This document shows positions 22,679-32,750 of a stretch of DNA of 64,000 bases, piece by piece. The stretch's first letter is position 1. Each line of letters opens with the position of its first letter. Position numbers and translations under genes: made by a program. Source of the DNA: Paulownia fortunei (Eukaryota > Streptophyta > Magnoliopsida > Lamiales > Paulowniaceae). The stretch covers positions 24,659,618-24,723,617 of the forward strand of contig CM033106.1 in NCBI GenBank assembly GCA_019321725.1, read 5' to 3'. The notes below the pieces were generated by a model, which saw nothing but the letters and a program-made list of their open reading frames with translations, did not search any database and was not told the origin of the DNA.

Positions 22679-25671
22679 TCAATCACACCAGAATAAATGT
22701 ACCTTATATCTAAACGTGTAAAAATTAAAATAATATCCTTCAAAACTCCAAAAAAATCTTAAGTTATTACCGTCATCGGATGATGGTACACTAACCCCAC
22801 TATTTTGAGTAGTTCGATGAGTATCATGAGAAAATGTATAGTGTCGAACACCATTAACAATACAAGCATCATATAGTCGAACTTCAATATCAGGTCTCAA
22901 TGCAAGAGATTATAGTTCATCTGTGGCCTCCGAATTTTTTTATTTTTTAGCCCAATCATTTTGTCCCTAAACCATTGTGGAAATTACTCATCGTGACATT
23001 GTAGAATGCAGTTTGAAGGATTTCTTAACGAAAGAATTTGCAAATGTTCACTGCACACAAATATATATAACTATTATGAACTAAATCAAAATTACAAAAA
23101 AAAAAAGAATATAATTTGAAATCTTACTTTCTATATCGGCCGACTTCCTTGCAATTATTGAGAACATACCAATGTGCTTTCTTACGTAAAGTAAGAGACA
23201 ATTTATGATTTTGTTGGCTGCCCATCACTCTTACTTGTTGATTGAAAACACTTAAGGTGAATAAAATAGGTTGACTAACATCTTTATTACGTTTCGATCT
23301 AGTAAATCTTATTTCAATTTGGCTCATATACAAAGATGAGAAAGTAAATGGTTCATTCACAACATATCCCTCTGCAATAGATCCTTCTGGTCTTGCCATA
23401 TTGTGAACATATTTCTTGAGTGTTCCTATATACCTTTCAAATTGGTATATCGGGTACATCCATTGTGATGAAATAGGTCCAGCTAATATGGCCTCACGGG
23501 GTAAATGAACTTCCAAGTGAACCATAATGTCAAAAAAGACCAGAGAAAATATTCATTCAATCTTGCACAAAATGAATACTATGCCCTCCCCCATTTTTTC
23601 CAAGTCTGCGATATGTAAAGTTTTTGAAGTGAGTTTTTTTTAAGAAGTCACACAACTTAACATTTGTGCCACACATATTCTTTGGCAAAAACTTTCTTAG
23701 GGCGGTTGGAAGTAATATTTGCAAAAGGATATGACAGTCATGTGTCTTTAAACCATATAACTTTTCATTATTCACATTCACATTCCTTGAGATATTTGTG
23801 GCATAACCATCGGGGAACTTCACAGATTTTAAAAACCAATAAAATTCACGCCTTTCTTCTAAAGTGAATGTGTAACTTACATGTCGCTTACTAACTCTGT
23901 CCCCAATTTTCTTCAGGTGCAATTCACTCTTTATACCCATGTCTTGTATGTCTAACCGAGCTTTGATCGTGTCCTTTGACTTTCCATCTATACTCAACAA
24001 TGTGCCAACCAGAGCATCACAAATGTTCTTTTCAATGTGCATAACATCCAGATTATGTCTCAACTTCAAGTCGGACCAATACTCTAACTCAAAGAAAATT
24101 AACTTCTTAACCTAATTCGTATCACCAACCGACCATTTTCTTTTGTCGGTAACCGCAGGATTTTTACCAAAGGTCATTTTAAGCAACGCATCTAACTGAG
24201 TTAAAATCTCACTACCACTAAAATTTCATGGCGGACCTTCACTTTCAAACTTTTCGTTGAAGTACTTATTTTTACGCCACGAGTGTTTATCATGTAAGAA
24301 CCGACGATGGCCTATGTAACATATTTTATTGCGCAATCTTTAACTTACAGTATATTCAAGACATACAGGACATGCATTATAACCCTTAGTGCTTCACCCA
24401 GATATTGTCCCATATGCTGAAAAATTATGAATTGTCCACATAACAATAACATGTAATCGAAATATTCGTTCAGTAATTACATCATATGCTTCTATTCCCT
24501 TACTCCTTAACTCCTTCAATTCATTAATTAAAGGATGCAAGTACACATCTATCTCTTTTCCAGGTGCCTTAGGCCCAAGAATTAAAAGAGACATAATCAT
24601 GTACGATGGTTTCATCATTTTTCATAGGAACAAATTATATGGCATAAGTAAAATTAGTCATACACTATAAACATTTGACATGTTTCCAAACGAATTAAAA
24701 TCATCAGTTGTCAAGCCCAAACGAACATTTCTAGGATCATCTGCAAATATTTTATACAATTTGTCAAACTCTTTGTACGCTTCAGCATCAGTTGGGTATT
24801 TCAGTACCCCGTCTGTTTCAACCCTTTTTTCTTTATGCCATCTCATATCTTTTTTTATATGTTTTGACAAAAACAACCGCTTTAGTCTTATCTTCAAAGA
24901 AAAATATCGAAGGGCTTTTTGAAGGATTTTTTTCTTGTTCGCCTCATCATACTTAAATTGGGGCTCCTTACCTGTCGGACATGTATCTTTGCCATTTTGT
25001 TGATCCCAAAATAAGATACAATTATTTTTACAAGCAATTATAGATTCATATCCCAACCCTAACTCTTTTAATATTTTCTTAGTTTCGTAATGAGAGTTTA
25101 GAATTGTATTCAGTTTCGAAAATGCTTCTCGCAACAATTGTAGCAACATATTAAATGACTTATTGCTCCAACCATTCTACACCTTCACATGCATTAATTT
25201 CACTAAGAAACTAAATGCAGAAAAATTGGTACAGCCAGAATATAACTCTCGTTGTGTTTCTTCAAACATTAATTTCAAACTTTCTCCCAACTCATCTGCA
25301 AGCGTGTTCTCATTGTTATCCTCCCGTCGAACCCCACTACTATCAATTTCAGCATCCCTTACGTCATTTAACATATGAAAGAAAGTATCATCTTCTTCAT
25401 CCACACTCACATGCTCAACTTCATTTACGGAATTCGTATCAACACTTGTTATAGTAACTTCAACATGAAAAGTTCACACTTTGTATAATTTAAAAATCCT
25501 CCATCTATAAAGGTGTCCTCGAACATAATCCAAATTAAATTGATATAAATTTTCACACCTTTGACAAGGACAAATTGACATATAATTCTTAGCTACGTCC
25601 AAAAATTGATTTAAACCATTTATGTATTTTGGAGCCAGTTGATTTTGATTCATTGTCCAATTTTGATCCAT
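22679..25671 (-). pseudogene. CACTA TNP2-type transposase, fragmented
   Basis: Domains follow in the family order on the minus strand. A transposase-associated N-terminal zinc domain lies at 25671-25474 (CPCQRCEN, then YVRGHLYRW). The Tnp2 core lies at 25149-24394 (NNCILFWDQQNGKDTCP, MRWHKEKR, DPRNVRLGLTTDDFNSFGNM, then LILGPKAPGKEIDVYL). It continues through CPVC at about 24370 to LRHNLDVMHIEKNICDALVG (24063-24004). A DUF4218-like part lies at about 23870-23124 (HSIHFVQD, then PIYQFERYIGTLKKYVHN and PEGSIAEGY). A DUF4216-like C-terminus lies at 22900-22680 (RRTQNSGV-type HRTTQNSGVSV). The protein would cut and join element ends. Stops and frameshifts occur between about 24390 and 24070 and between 23557 and 23525, so the gene is inactive. 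Confidence 0.92.
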
Positions 25672-27261
25672 AATTATACGACCTATTGATGATAGTAATT
25701 AGATAATTAAATTAAATCATTCATGTTCATTAATGGCATGCATTGCTCCCACTTCTCCTTCCACTCTTTGGTAATGGCCCTATCCCATTCAAGAACGTGC
25801 ACTTATTTGTAGTTTTATTAGTATAACCATTTTATTTCATGCACATGAAAATTTTGGCAGCATCTCCCCATAGTTCTCCAAACATATTACAGTGTACACG
25901 AAAAATAGAGGGAGATACGAACCATAATAGTTAATTACGTACATGAGATAAATAGCATACTAATAGAACCATAGTTAAGTACACGTTTTCAAGCTATCCA
26001 AACTGGATAATTCAGAATTTAACATCAAATTTTAAAATTATTCAAGATTTTAAAATTTTTGATGTTAAATTCCAAAAGGGGTTTAAGGTTTATAAATGCA
26101 TATGCATGATATGTATAGTTATAACGTACTCAATAGAATAAACAAGACCACGTATTAGATGTGAATAACTATACATTATTGAAACACTTAAACTAAATAT
26201 GTATAGTTGACTGCTTCTTTGATACATATTATCTTTTAGAATATATATATATATATATATGTGTATGTATGTATATTTAGTGTTCCTTCACTAAACTTTT
26301 AAGAGAGAGTGAAAGAAAATGCATTAAATAGATTCTTAAACTGTGGTTGAGGGTATCAAATTTTTTTAAAGGAATATAGAGAAAAGAAAAACAGGCAAAG
26401 TGTTGCCAAACAGAGCGTATTCAGCCTCTGGATCAAAATATGATTCCTGTTATGATGCTTTGTTGTAGATTCCTTTTTTCCGAGCATTGTGAGTAGCCTG
26501 GATTAAAATAAATAATTGCCAGTTTTGAAATTTATTAATGTACATTAGAAAGCTGTTAAATAATACGTTTCATGTTCAACATCTGTGTTGAATGATGGTA
26601 GGCTCAAAATCTGAAGATCTTAGTAATTCTGCTGACATCGTCTCAATAATGTTATTCCTAACAATGCAAGTCCTGGAGTAGAATAGACGGAAAAATATGG
26701 GAAAGTGAAAGCATGGCTTTTGTAATGATATTTGTTTCTCCTTTTATAGCTACTTTCTTTTATCTCTTTTTTTTTCTATTTTCATCTTTTTTTATTTTGT
26801 TTTGGGTTTGGTGGGCCTTTGAGGACATCTAGTTTGTTACATCTTTTCTAGAGAGAGAGAAAGAAAATATTGACAATATATATATATATATAATACTTAA
26901 AGAACACAATTATATTTTAAAGTTCTCTTTTGTTGTGAAATATATACTTTTCTGTTCTTTTCAAATTAACCTTCCAACTAGTTTATTCATCCATTTCTAA
27001 TAAAAAAAACCAAAGACTACTTACAAACTAATATGAAAATTTCAATTTTCCTAACAAACTAATCCCAAATTCTAACTACAAATCTCAAAGCAAATTGAAC
27101 CACTTTAAGCACAAAAACAAAACAACAGGGAAAAGAAAAGCTAATTGAAATGAAAACAAAAGAATTAATCCAGAATTGTCCTATCAATAGAATGTTAATT
27201 CGACAAGCATCCACTGCAAGTAGAAGAACAATTCTGAATATAATTCACATAAAAATACATC
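25672..27261. other. CACTA 5' non-coding region
   Basis: AT-rich and without coding signatures; it should hold the element's promoter and leader introns. Contains an (AT)n tract near 26240-26262 and a short inverted repeat (tttaacatcaaattttaaaat near 26017 against attttaaaatttttgatgttaaa near 26045). Confidence 0.55.
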
Positions 27262-27600
27262 ACAGTAAATAAAAATATTCCTTATAGTTGAATATGGAAA
27301 TTGGCAGTGTTGCTGTGAGGCAGTGGCGGTGGAAGACAATGGTGGCGGCGGAGGAACTATTACATAGAGAGAGATCGAGCAAGACAAAGAGAAAGTTATG
27401 GGTTTTTTAGGGGAATAAAGAATACATCACAATAAAAAAAAAATTCCTTACACTTGAATATGGAAAGTGGCAAAGTTGCTGCACGGTGGTGGCAGTGTGG
27501 AAGACGATGGTGTCGGCGGAGGAATGGTTAGAGAGAGAGAGAGACAAAGAGAGAGATGACAAAGCGAGGTAGATAGAGAGAGCAAGGGCACATTCTCGAG
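27262..27600. repeat. Tandem duplication inside the CACTA element
   Basis: A unit of about 165 bases occurs twice (from about 27262 and about 27430). Each copy has cacartaaa.aaaattcctta, ttgaatatggaaa.tggca, ggcagtg.gg.ggaagac.atggtg, and a gagaga-rich end. The GGTGG-rich part is more GC-rich than its surroundings. It may be a duplicated promoter/leader block. Confidence 0.75.
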
Positions 27601-28234
27601 AAGAAAAGGGGAAAATGATTATCTGAACCCGATATTTTAACGATGAAGTAAAGGCTATTCGTCGCTAACTAATATCTTAGTGACAAAATCAAACAAATTC
27701 ATCGCTAACTTACAAAAATAATTAAAAAACATTAATATTAGCAACAAACTTCACATTTTGCCGCAAACAAAATAGTTAAATAATTTTATTTATTTTTTAA
27801 TGTTAGCTCTGTTAGCGACGATATTTTCCTTTTTGTCGCCAACAGTTGCGTAAATTTTCCTATTTTTTTGCGATGACTTTAACTTCTTGTCGCAAAGTAT
27901 AACACTTAGCGATGAATATATCAATTTCATCGTTAATATAAGAAAAAAATAAATTACTGCAAAATAACGATGACTTCAAAACATCGACGCTAAGACAAGA
28001 AAAAATAAAAAAAATAAAAATTAAATCACTCTTAGCGACGATATCCAAAATATTTCGTCGCTAATATTTGTGAAAATAAAATAAATATAAATTTAAAGTT
28101 AGCGACAATATACTTCATGTCGTCGCTAATCTTTTGACCATACTTAACGATGGTTTTTGATCTATTCATCGCTAATAATTATCTTAGCGATGAAAATAAA
28201 TCGTCGTCGCTAAAATTTCCTCGTTATTTTCTCA
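27601..28234. repeat. CACTA right subterminal repeats
   Basis: Many ttagcgacga / tcgtcgctaa motifs in both orientations (for example 27655-27670, 27808-27820, 28034-28065, 28100-28130, 28192-28212). Several carry C-to-T or G-to-A variants (tagcgatgaa, ttcatcgctaa). Confidence 0.88.
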
Positions 28235-28525
28235 TTTTCCTATAATAAAATTTTAAAATGAATTTAATGTTAAGTGTTATTAATTAAGTTAAAAAATATT
28301 AGAATATAAATACAAGTCTATCAATTTTAAATTTTTTTATAATAATTTATTATAAGTAATTGGTAAGGATAATTTGGTTAATTATTTTAGAGTACAAGGG
28401 GGTAAAGAGAGATAATGAAAATATAAAATGGTAAAGTAAGATAGAATGATAGAACAAAAAAATAAAGTAAGATAATTGAAAATATAAGAGGGTAAAGTGA
28501 GGGTAAAGATTTACCCTTTTTATAA

Positions 28526-28925
28526 TTAACACTCTAAAATCTCACGCTCTACAAAGATTGGACTTGGATTAAAAATTACAGGCCATCATTGGGTAAAGTG
28601 GAATTGGATTAGGCCGACAGGTCTCAATCACTATGAAACCAACCCAAGTCCAGCCCATCATTGCCGCTAATTCTTGTTGTCCTTTTGTGACACAAGGCCT
28701 GTACGCGAAAATAATATAGAAGAAAACCTAAAAGACTTCATAAAAAGAAATACAACCAAGAAAAGAAAACCTTCACAGAAAGAAACTAGTAGTAGTGAAG
28801 AGTATAGATAGTTTTATTTTAATTCACTATAATAGTAAATTAAATAAATTATTAAAAGAGAGGAGGGAAAAGAAAAAACCTTGAAGGGACTAAGAATTTT
28901 TTTTTAAAATTGAATATGCTTATTG
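28526..28925 (+). repeat. Duplicated 0.5-kb segment, unit 1, right half
   Basis: Matches 32401-32750: actctaaaatct, aagattggacttg, ccatcattgggtaaagtgga, caggtctcaatca, cccaagyccagcccatc, gacacaaggc, gaaactagta, agagaggaggg. Together with 18250-18442 it reconstitutes the uninterrupted segment of unit 2. Confidence 0.9.
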
Positions 28926-29184
28926 TACTGCACATATTGTATGTGAGCAATTTGAATCAAGTAGGGGGCACTTGAGTAATATCACTTTTTTTTTTTTATA
29001 TCGTTTTACCTTTATTGCCTTTCCTATTATTTATTCACTTAGTTAGCCTGAAAAATTACTATTATGTCCATATCGCTAAAATAGGGCATGTCATCTTTTA
29101 TTTTATTAAATGAGAATATGAGATATATTTACTTGATACAGGTATAAAGCAAAATATATAATTTTCAATCAAAGCATACATAGC
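28926..29184. other. Junction between duplicated units
   Basis: AT-rich spacer between the end of unit 1 and the start of unit 2; the duplication breakpoint should lie here. No gene. Confidence 0.5.
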
Positions 29185-30346
29185 ACAAATTTACGCTAGT
29201 ACCATACAAATGGAATGATCAGCTCATTAAAAAGAGTTGTTAAAAAGTCAAGATCATTTAATTTTTATTTAATTTCATCATACTTTTATTAAAAAAAGAA
29301 AATACAAAATTAACTTAGTGAGCTATTGTTAATTCGGTCCAACGCGTTTCCTATTAATAATAATAAAAAAAAAAAGAGATAGCAGTGCACAGCTATGAAG
29401 GTTTAAGAACTTCCATGAATTAATTAGAAACTTTTGAAGACGAAATGAAGTGTTTGGTGTGGATTAAAGGCCTTTATGCCTCTCATCCCACGTTAGGTGA
29501 GATCCATGAATGGCAAAGCTACAAAAGAATTGAATGATAAAAAGACAAAATAATCCTCATGTTCATGACCTTTTTTTTCAAAAAAAAAAAAAATCTTTTT
29601 ATTTTTTAATTTTTTTTAAAAAAAATACCATCTCATTTAAATTAATGATTTAATGATTACTCTTAATACTTTTAAATGCAATATTGTAATGATACTTAAA
29701 ATACTTTTTCAACTCTCGTTTATTATTAATACATACAATTATTCTCATTTTTTTAAAGATATCTTCCTATGAAGTTAAGTAGACCTCTATCTGTCAATAA
29801 GTAATAAAACAAATATTAAACACACGACAACATATTGATATTCGTGATCATCTATTTTTTTTTAACTCTATGCTATTTTGCAAGCATTACGCACAATTAT
29901 TGGTGTAAATGTGTTCATAATTATCTTATAATGCGGTGTTTGTGTGGGTATTAACATATATTCTAAAGTTCATTTCATATCATCTATTTAAATATTATTA
30001 GAATAAAGGTATAAGTTGTTGGATACTATACGAGAACATCATTGTCTTACTTTATGATATCATCATTAATACTTATAAATCCTTTAAACATTATTTAAGT
30101 AGTTGACATGAAATTTTTTAATAAACAAATAATAGACGACCATGAAATAGTACATACAACAACTTAATTGTATCACAAAATCGACATAGAGAACATTAAA
30201 TGGTTATAAATTTTAGTAGTTGCATTTACAATCTACCTGCACCATTCAATACACATACTGTAACCCTATAGCTTTCCTTCTCTCTTAGTCATTTCCCATT
30301 TGAAAAACAAACAAGCTGACACCATCCAAGAGAAGCAATTCTTCTA

Positions 30347-30356
30347 TTATAAAAAG
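30347..30356 (+). promoter_or_regulatory. TATA box of secreted-protein gene 2
   Basis: ttataaaaag lies about 97 bases before the ATG, the same spacing as in copy 1, within an identical ttctattataaaaagggttc block. Confidence 0.75.
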
Positions 30357-30443
30357 GGTTCTCTTCATGTAACCCCTACTACACACACATATAACAGAGA
30401 GAAAGAGTGAAAAATAGACCAAAAAAGATCTAGAGATTTGAAG

Positions 30444-30764
30444 ATGGAGGGTTTTGCTAAGGTGCTGCTCATCCTCACTGTGTTTCTTGGTGCACTCGCA
30501 ATGGATGTCAAAGGAGGAAGAATTCTAAAGGGAAAGGAGGAGATCGATCAGCCTCAGACCTTTGGAAGTTTAGGTGGAACTTTTCCAAGACCAGGTTTCG
30601 GTGGATCGTTTCCGGGCCCAGGTTTTACTGGATCTTTTCCTAACCCAAGTTTGGGCTTTGGGCCTTCGACCTTTTGTTCGTTCCCTGGGGTCCGATGTCC
30701 TCACGTCCAGCCCAATAACCTAGCTGGATCCAACAGGATTGCTAGTGTGAGTGGCTCCCCATAA
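30444..30764 (+). CDS. Small secreted protein 2 (peptide precursor or cell-wall protein candidate), 106 aa
   Basis: Paralogue of the gene at 8647. The signal peptide MEGFAKVLLILTVFLGALA and the following DVKGGRILKGKEEI are nearly identical to copy 1, as is the end ASVSGSP. The middle differs: residues about 43-75 form three or four imperfect repeats of a G-(S/T)-F-P-x-P-G-F type unit (GGSFPGPGFTGSFP). The cysteine pair is C-x6-C (FCSFPGVRC) instead of C-x4-C. The ATG at 30444 is the first in the conserved frame. No intron is needed. Secretion to the cell wall is inferred from the signal peptide. Gly/Pro/Phe repeats would suit a wall protein; the conserved short C-terminus would suit a processed peptide. 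The family is not recognised. Confidence 0.78.
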   Translation: MEGFAKVLLILTVFLGALAMDVKGGRILKGKEEIDQPQTFGSLGGTFPRPGFGGSFPGPGFTGSFPNPSLGFGPSTFCSFPGVRCPHVQPNNLAGSNRIASVSGSP

Positions 30765-31005
30765 TAAGGAAATGGGGGTTTAATAAGGTTCATTAGCCTC
30801 CTTGTTGTGGTTGGCTTGGAGATCTTCTAGGTATTAGGGTTTTCAGTAATGCTAGTTTAAGTTGCTTAAGATCTACAATGTAATGGAAGAACTTTGTGGT
30901 TCTGATGCTATCATTGTAGTTGATTGTGTTTGAATAAGAGGTTAACTAATTAACTATGTTTGTATTAGTATATTATAGTTTCTATTTTTGGAAATAATTA
31001 AGGTT

Positions 31006-31221
31006 GCATTTGGATAGAGTAGGGTAAATCCGAAGAAAGAATTTAGAATTAAGGATTTCAAATGTCTCTAATATTAAATAAATTTAAAATTCATTATATT
31101 CATTGAGAAAAATGACTCAAAATAAGCGCTAAATGATTCTAAATTTATTGCAACTTGAAATTATCCAAAATAAATTTTATTATAAATTTGAAATTCTTAA
31201 AATCTTTTATTCCAAATACAG
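31006..31221. mobile_element. MITE-like element, CATTTGGAT family, copy 1
   Basis: Begins gcatttggata and ends tattccaaatacag; the ends are imperfectly complementary. Interior phrases (taatattaaataaatttaaaattcatt, aaataaattttattataaatttgaaatt) resemble copies 2 and 3. Its left end is also present after gene 1 (gcatttggttag near 9208), suggesting insertion before the duplication. Confidence 0.5.
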
Positions 31222-31330
31222 CCTAACTAATAGGTTGTTGAAAGTTAATTGTGTGTGCAACATGTCTAGCTCAATTTGTTGCATCCTTTTTACTAATGAG
31301 CTTTATAGTATTGAGATTATCCTCCTCTAA

Positions 31331-31580
31331 CATTAGTTTGGATTTGGATTCTAGTGAGGAAAATTGATAAAATTAGAGTTAAAGATTTTAAATTCATAAT
31401 AATAAATTTATTGAACTTATTTGGATTGTTATATGTCGTAATATATTTCAAATAATTGAACTCTAATTTTGAACTATTTTCTAAATTATTGTAGTTGATT
31501 TAAAATTCATCTAATATTGAATCGTTTAAAATTATTTTTCTAAAATCTTGTCTCAAATTTAGATATTTTCATCCAAATGC
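31331..31580. mobile_element. MITE-like element, CATTTGGAT family, copy 2
   Basis: Begins attagtttggatttgg and ends tttcatccaaatgc. The interior (aataataaatttattgaacttatttggat.., tttgaactattttc) is clearly similar to 59565-59762. No coding capacity. Confidence 0.65.
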
Positions 31581-32167
31581 AATACAAGAAAATAGATTCT
31601 CTTGTATGTTTTAGGCATTTTATTTTTTTATATTTTTCTCACTAAAATCCGAAAACCAAACATAACCTAAAAACCATATTATTGTTAGGTGAATTTTGTT
31701 GGAAAAGTTAGCTAAAAAGCAGTTGATATTAAAGGCGTTCGAAGTCACAAACTTTTTGGCTCTACGTACTCCAAGTGTTAAATTAATATATTTATATTTG
31801 GTTTTAATTTGAAAAAACAAATTATCAAAATTCTATGTACTTTGCCAAGTTGTGAGGTACATGTAGCGATTAAATAAAGCTACGTATAAAATATTTATTT
31901 CACTGTGACATAATTATGTCTTTTTTCTAAACATAAGCTATAAAAAACGTAAAATATTAAGTAGATTTCATCCCTAATAATGTAGATTTTTAAATGAGAT
32001 GTTCATATGTAATTAACACAAATCACAATTAATAAGATTAAGATTAGTATATAATAAACTTGGCGGAACAAGAAAGTGGAACTCAAATTTGAGCCAATTG
32101 TCACATGATTCAACCCCGTTAAGGTTAATTGGGTGAAATATTGTTCTGAGCAAGTCGATCTCTTTCA
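31581..32167. other. AT-rich spacer, no gene seen
   Basis: Lies between the MITE and the duplicated 0.5-kb segment in unit 2. The frame at 31620-31820 (-) is not supported. Confidence 0.55.
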
Positions 32168-32750
32168 TGTTAAATCTAGAATTTCTGGATATTGACGAGA
32201 TTGTTTTTTTGATTTAAATTGATTAATTGGTTCCTTCTATTAAATTGAAGGCTATATGTACTTCAAAATTTCTCAATTAATTCAGATTCTATTTGTGAAC
32301 ATATCTCACATTTTAAAATTTAAATCAATCATTTTTAAAGTATCAATCAGCTTTCATTCTAGCAGGTACTGCAAATATTTATTGTATATTTTTCTACTTA
32401 AAACTCTAAAATCTAACACTCTACCAAGATTGGACTTGTATTAAAACTTATAGGCCCATCATTGGGTAAAGTGGAATTGGATTAGGAAAACAGGTCTCAA
32501 TCACAGTGAACCCACCCAAGCCCAGCCCATCGTTCTAATTCTTGTCTACCTTTGGTGACACAAGGCCCGTATGAGAAAATAGTATAGTAACCAAGAAAAG
32601 AAAACTTTCATAAAAGAAACTAGTAATGGTGAAGAGTATGGATAGTTTTATTGTATTTTAATACAACAATAAATTCAATAAATTATTGAAAGAGAGGAGG
32701 GGAAAAAAAACTTGAGGGAATTAAAAAGGTTTTTACGATTGGATGCTTTA
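32168..32750 (+). repeat. Duplicated 0.5-kb segment, unit 2 (uninterrupted empty-site copy)
   Basis: Contiguous counterpart of 18250-18442 plus 28526-28925. Between gcaggta (about 32361) and ctctaaaatct (32403) only about 35 bases intervene, where unit 1 has the 10-kb nested transposons. No open frame; it may be flanking DNA of the duplicated gene. Confidence 0.88.

Larger units (their letters stand above)
19380..28247 (-). mobile_element. CACTA (En/Spm-type) DNA transposon, 8.87 kb, decayed
   Basis: The left end is CACTACAAGAAAT (19380-19392). The right end TTTTCCTATAATA (28235-28247) is the expected complement with three G-to-A changes, one T-to-C and one further mismatch. A 3-bp duplication aaa lies on both sides (19377-19379, 28248-28250). 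Both subterminal regions are packed with ttagcgacgaa-type motifs in both orientations. Internally, on the minus strand, it carries a TNP2-type transposase followed by a Transposase_24-type gene, the standard two-gene layout of plant CACTA elements. Both genes are broken and the right terminus is mutated, so it should be immobile. It sits within the Mutator-like element. Confidence 0.93.
18452..28516. mobile_element. Mutator-like element with ~0.3-kb terminal inverted repeats, interrupted by a CACTA element
   Basis: A perfect 9-bp direct repeat TTTTTATAA flanks it (18443-18451 and 28517-28525), the size typical of Mutator-like transposition. The ends are tGGTAAATCT and its complement AGATTTACCc. 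The terminal inverted repeats are long: 18452 to about 18760 matches the complement of 28516 down to about 28251. Shared landmarks are acccccttgtactct, ataaccaaattatcctta and tatatttatattctaata. No Mutator transposase is visible in the remaining interior (18760-19379), so it was probably non-autonomous and about 1.2 kb long before the CACTA element landed at the inner edge of its right repeat. Confidence 0.85.
29185..31020 (+). repeat. Tandem-duplicated locus, copy 2 (gene-bearing part)
   Basis: Collinear with 7050-9250. It holds the second secreted-protein gene, its promoter and its 3' flank. Copy 2 has about 40 bases (around 30230-30270) and a short segment around 29370-29440 not present in copy 1. 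Confidence 0.9.
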
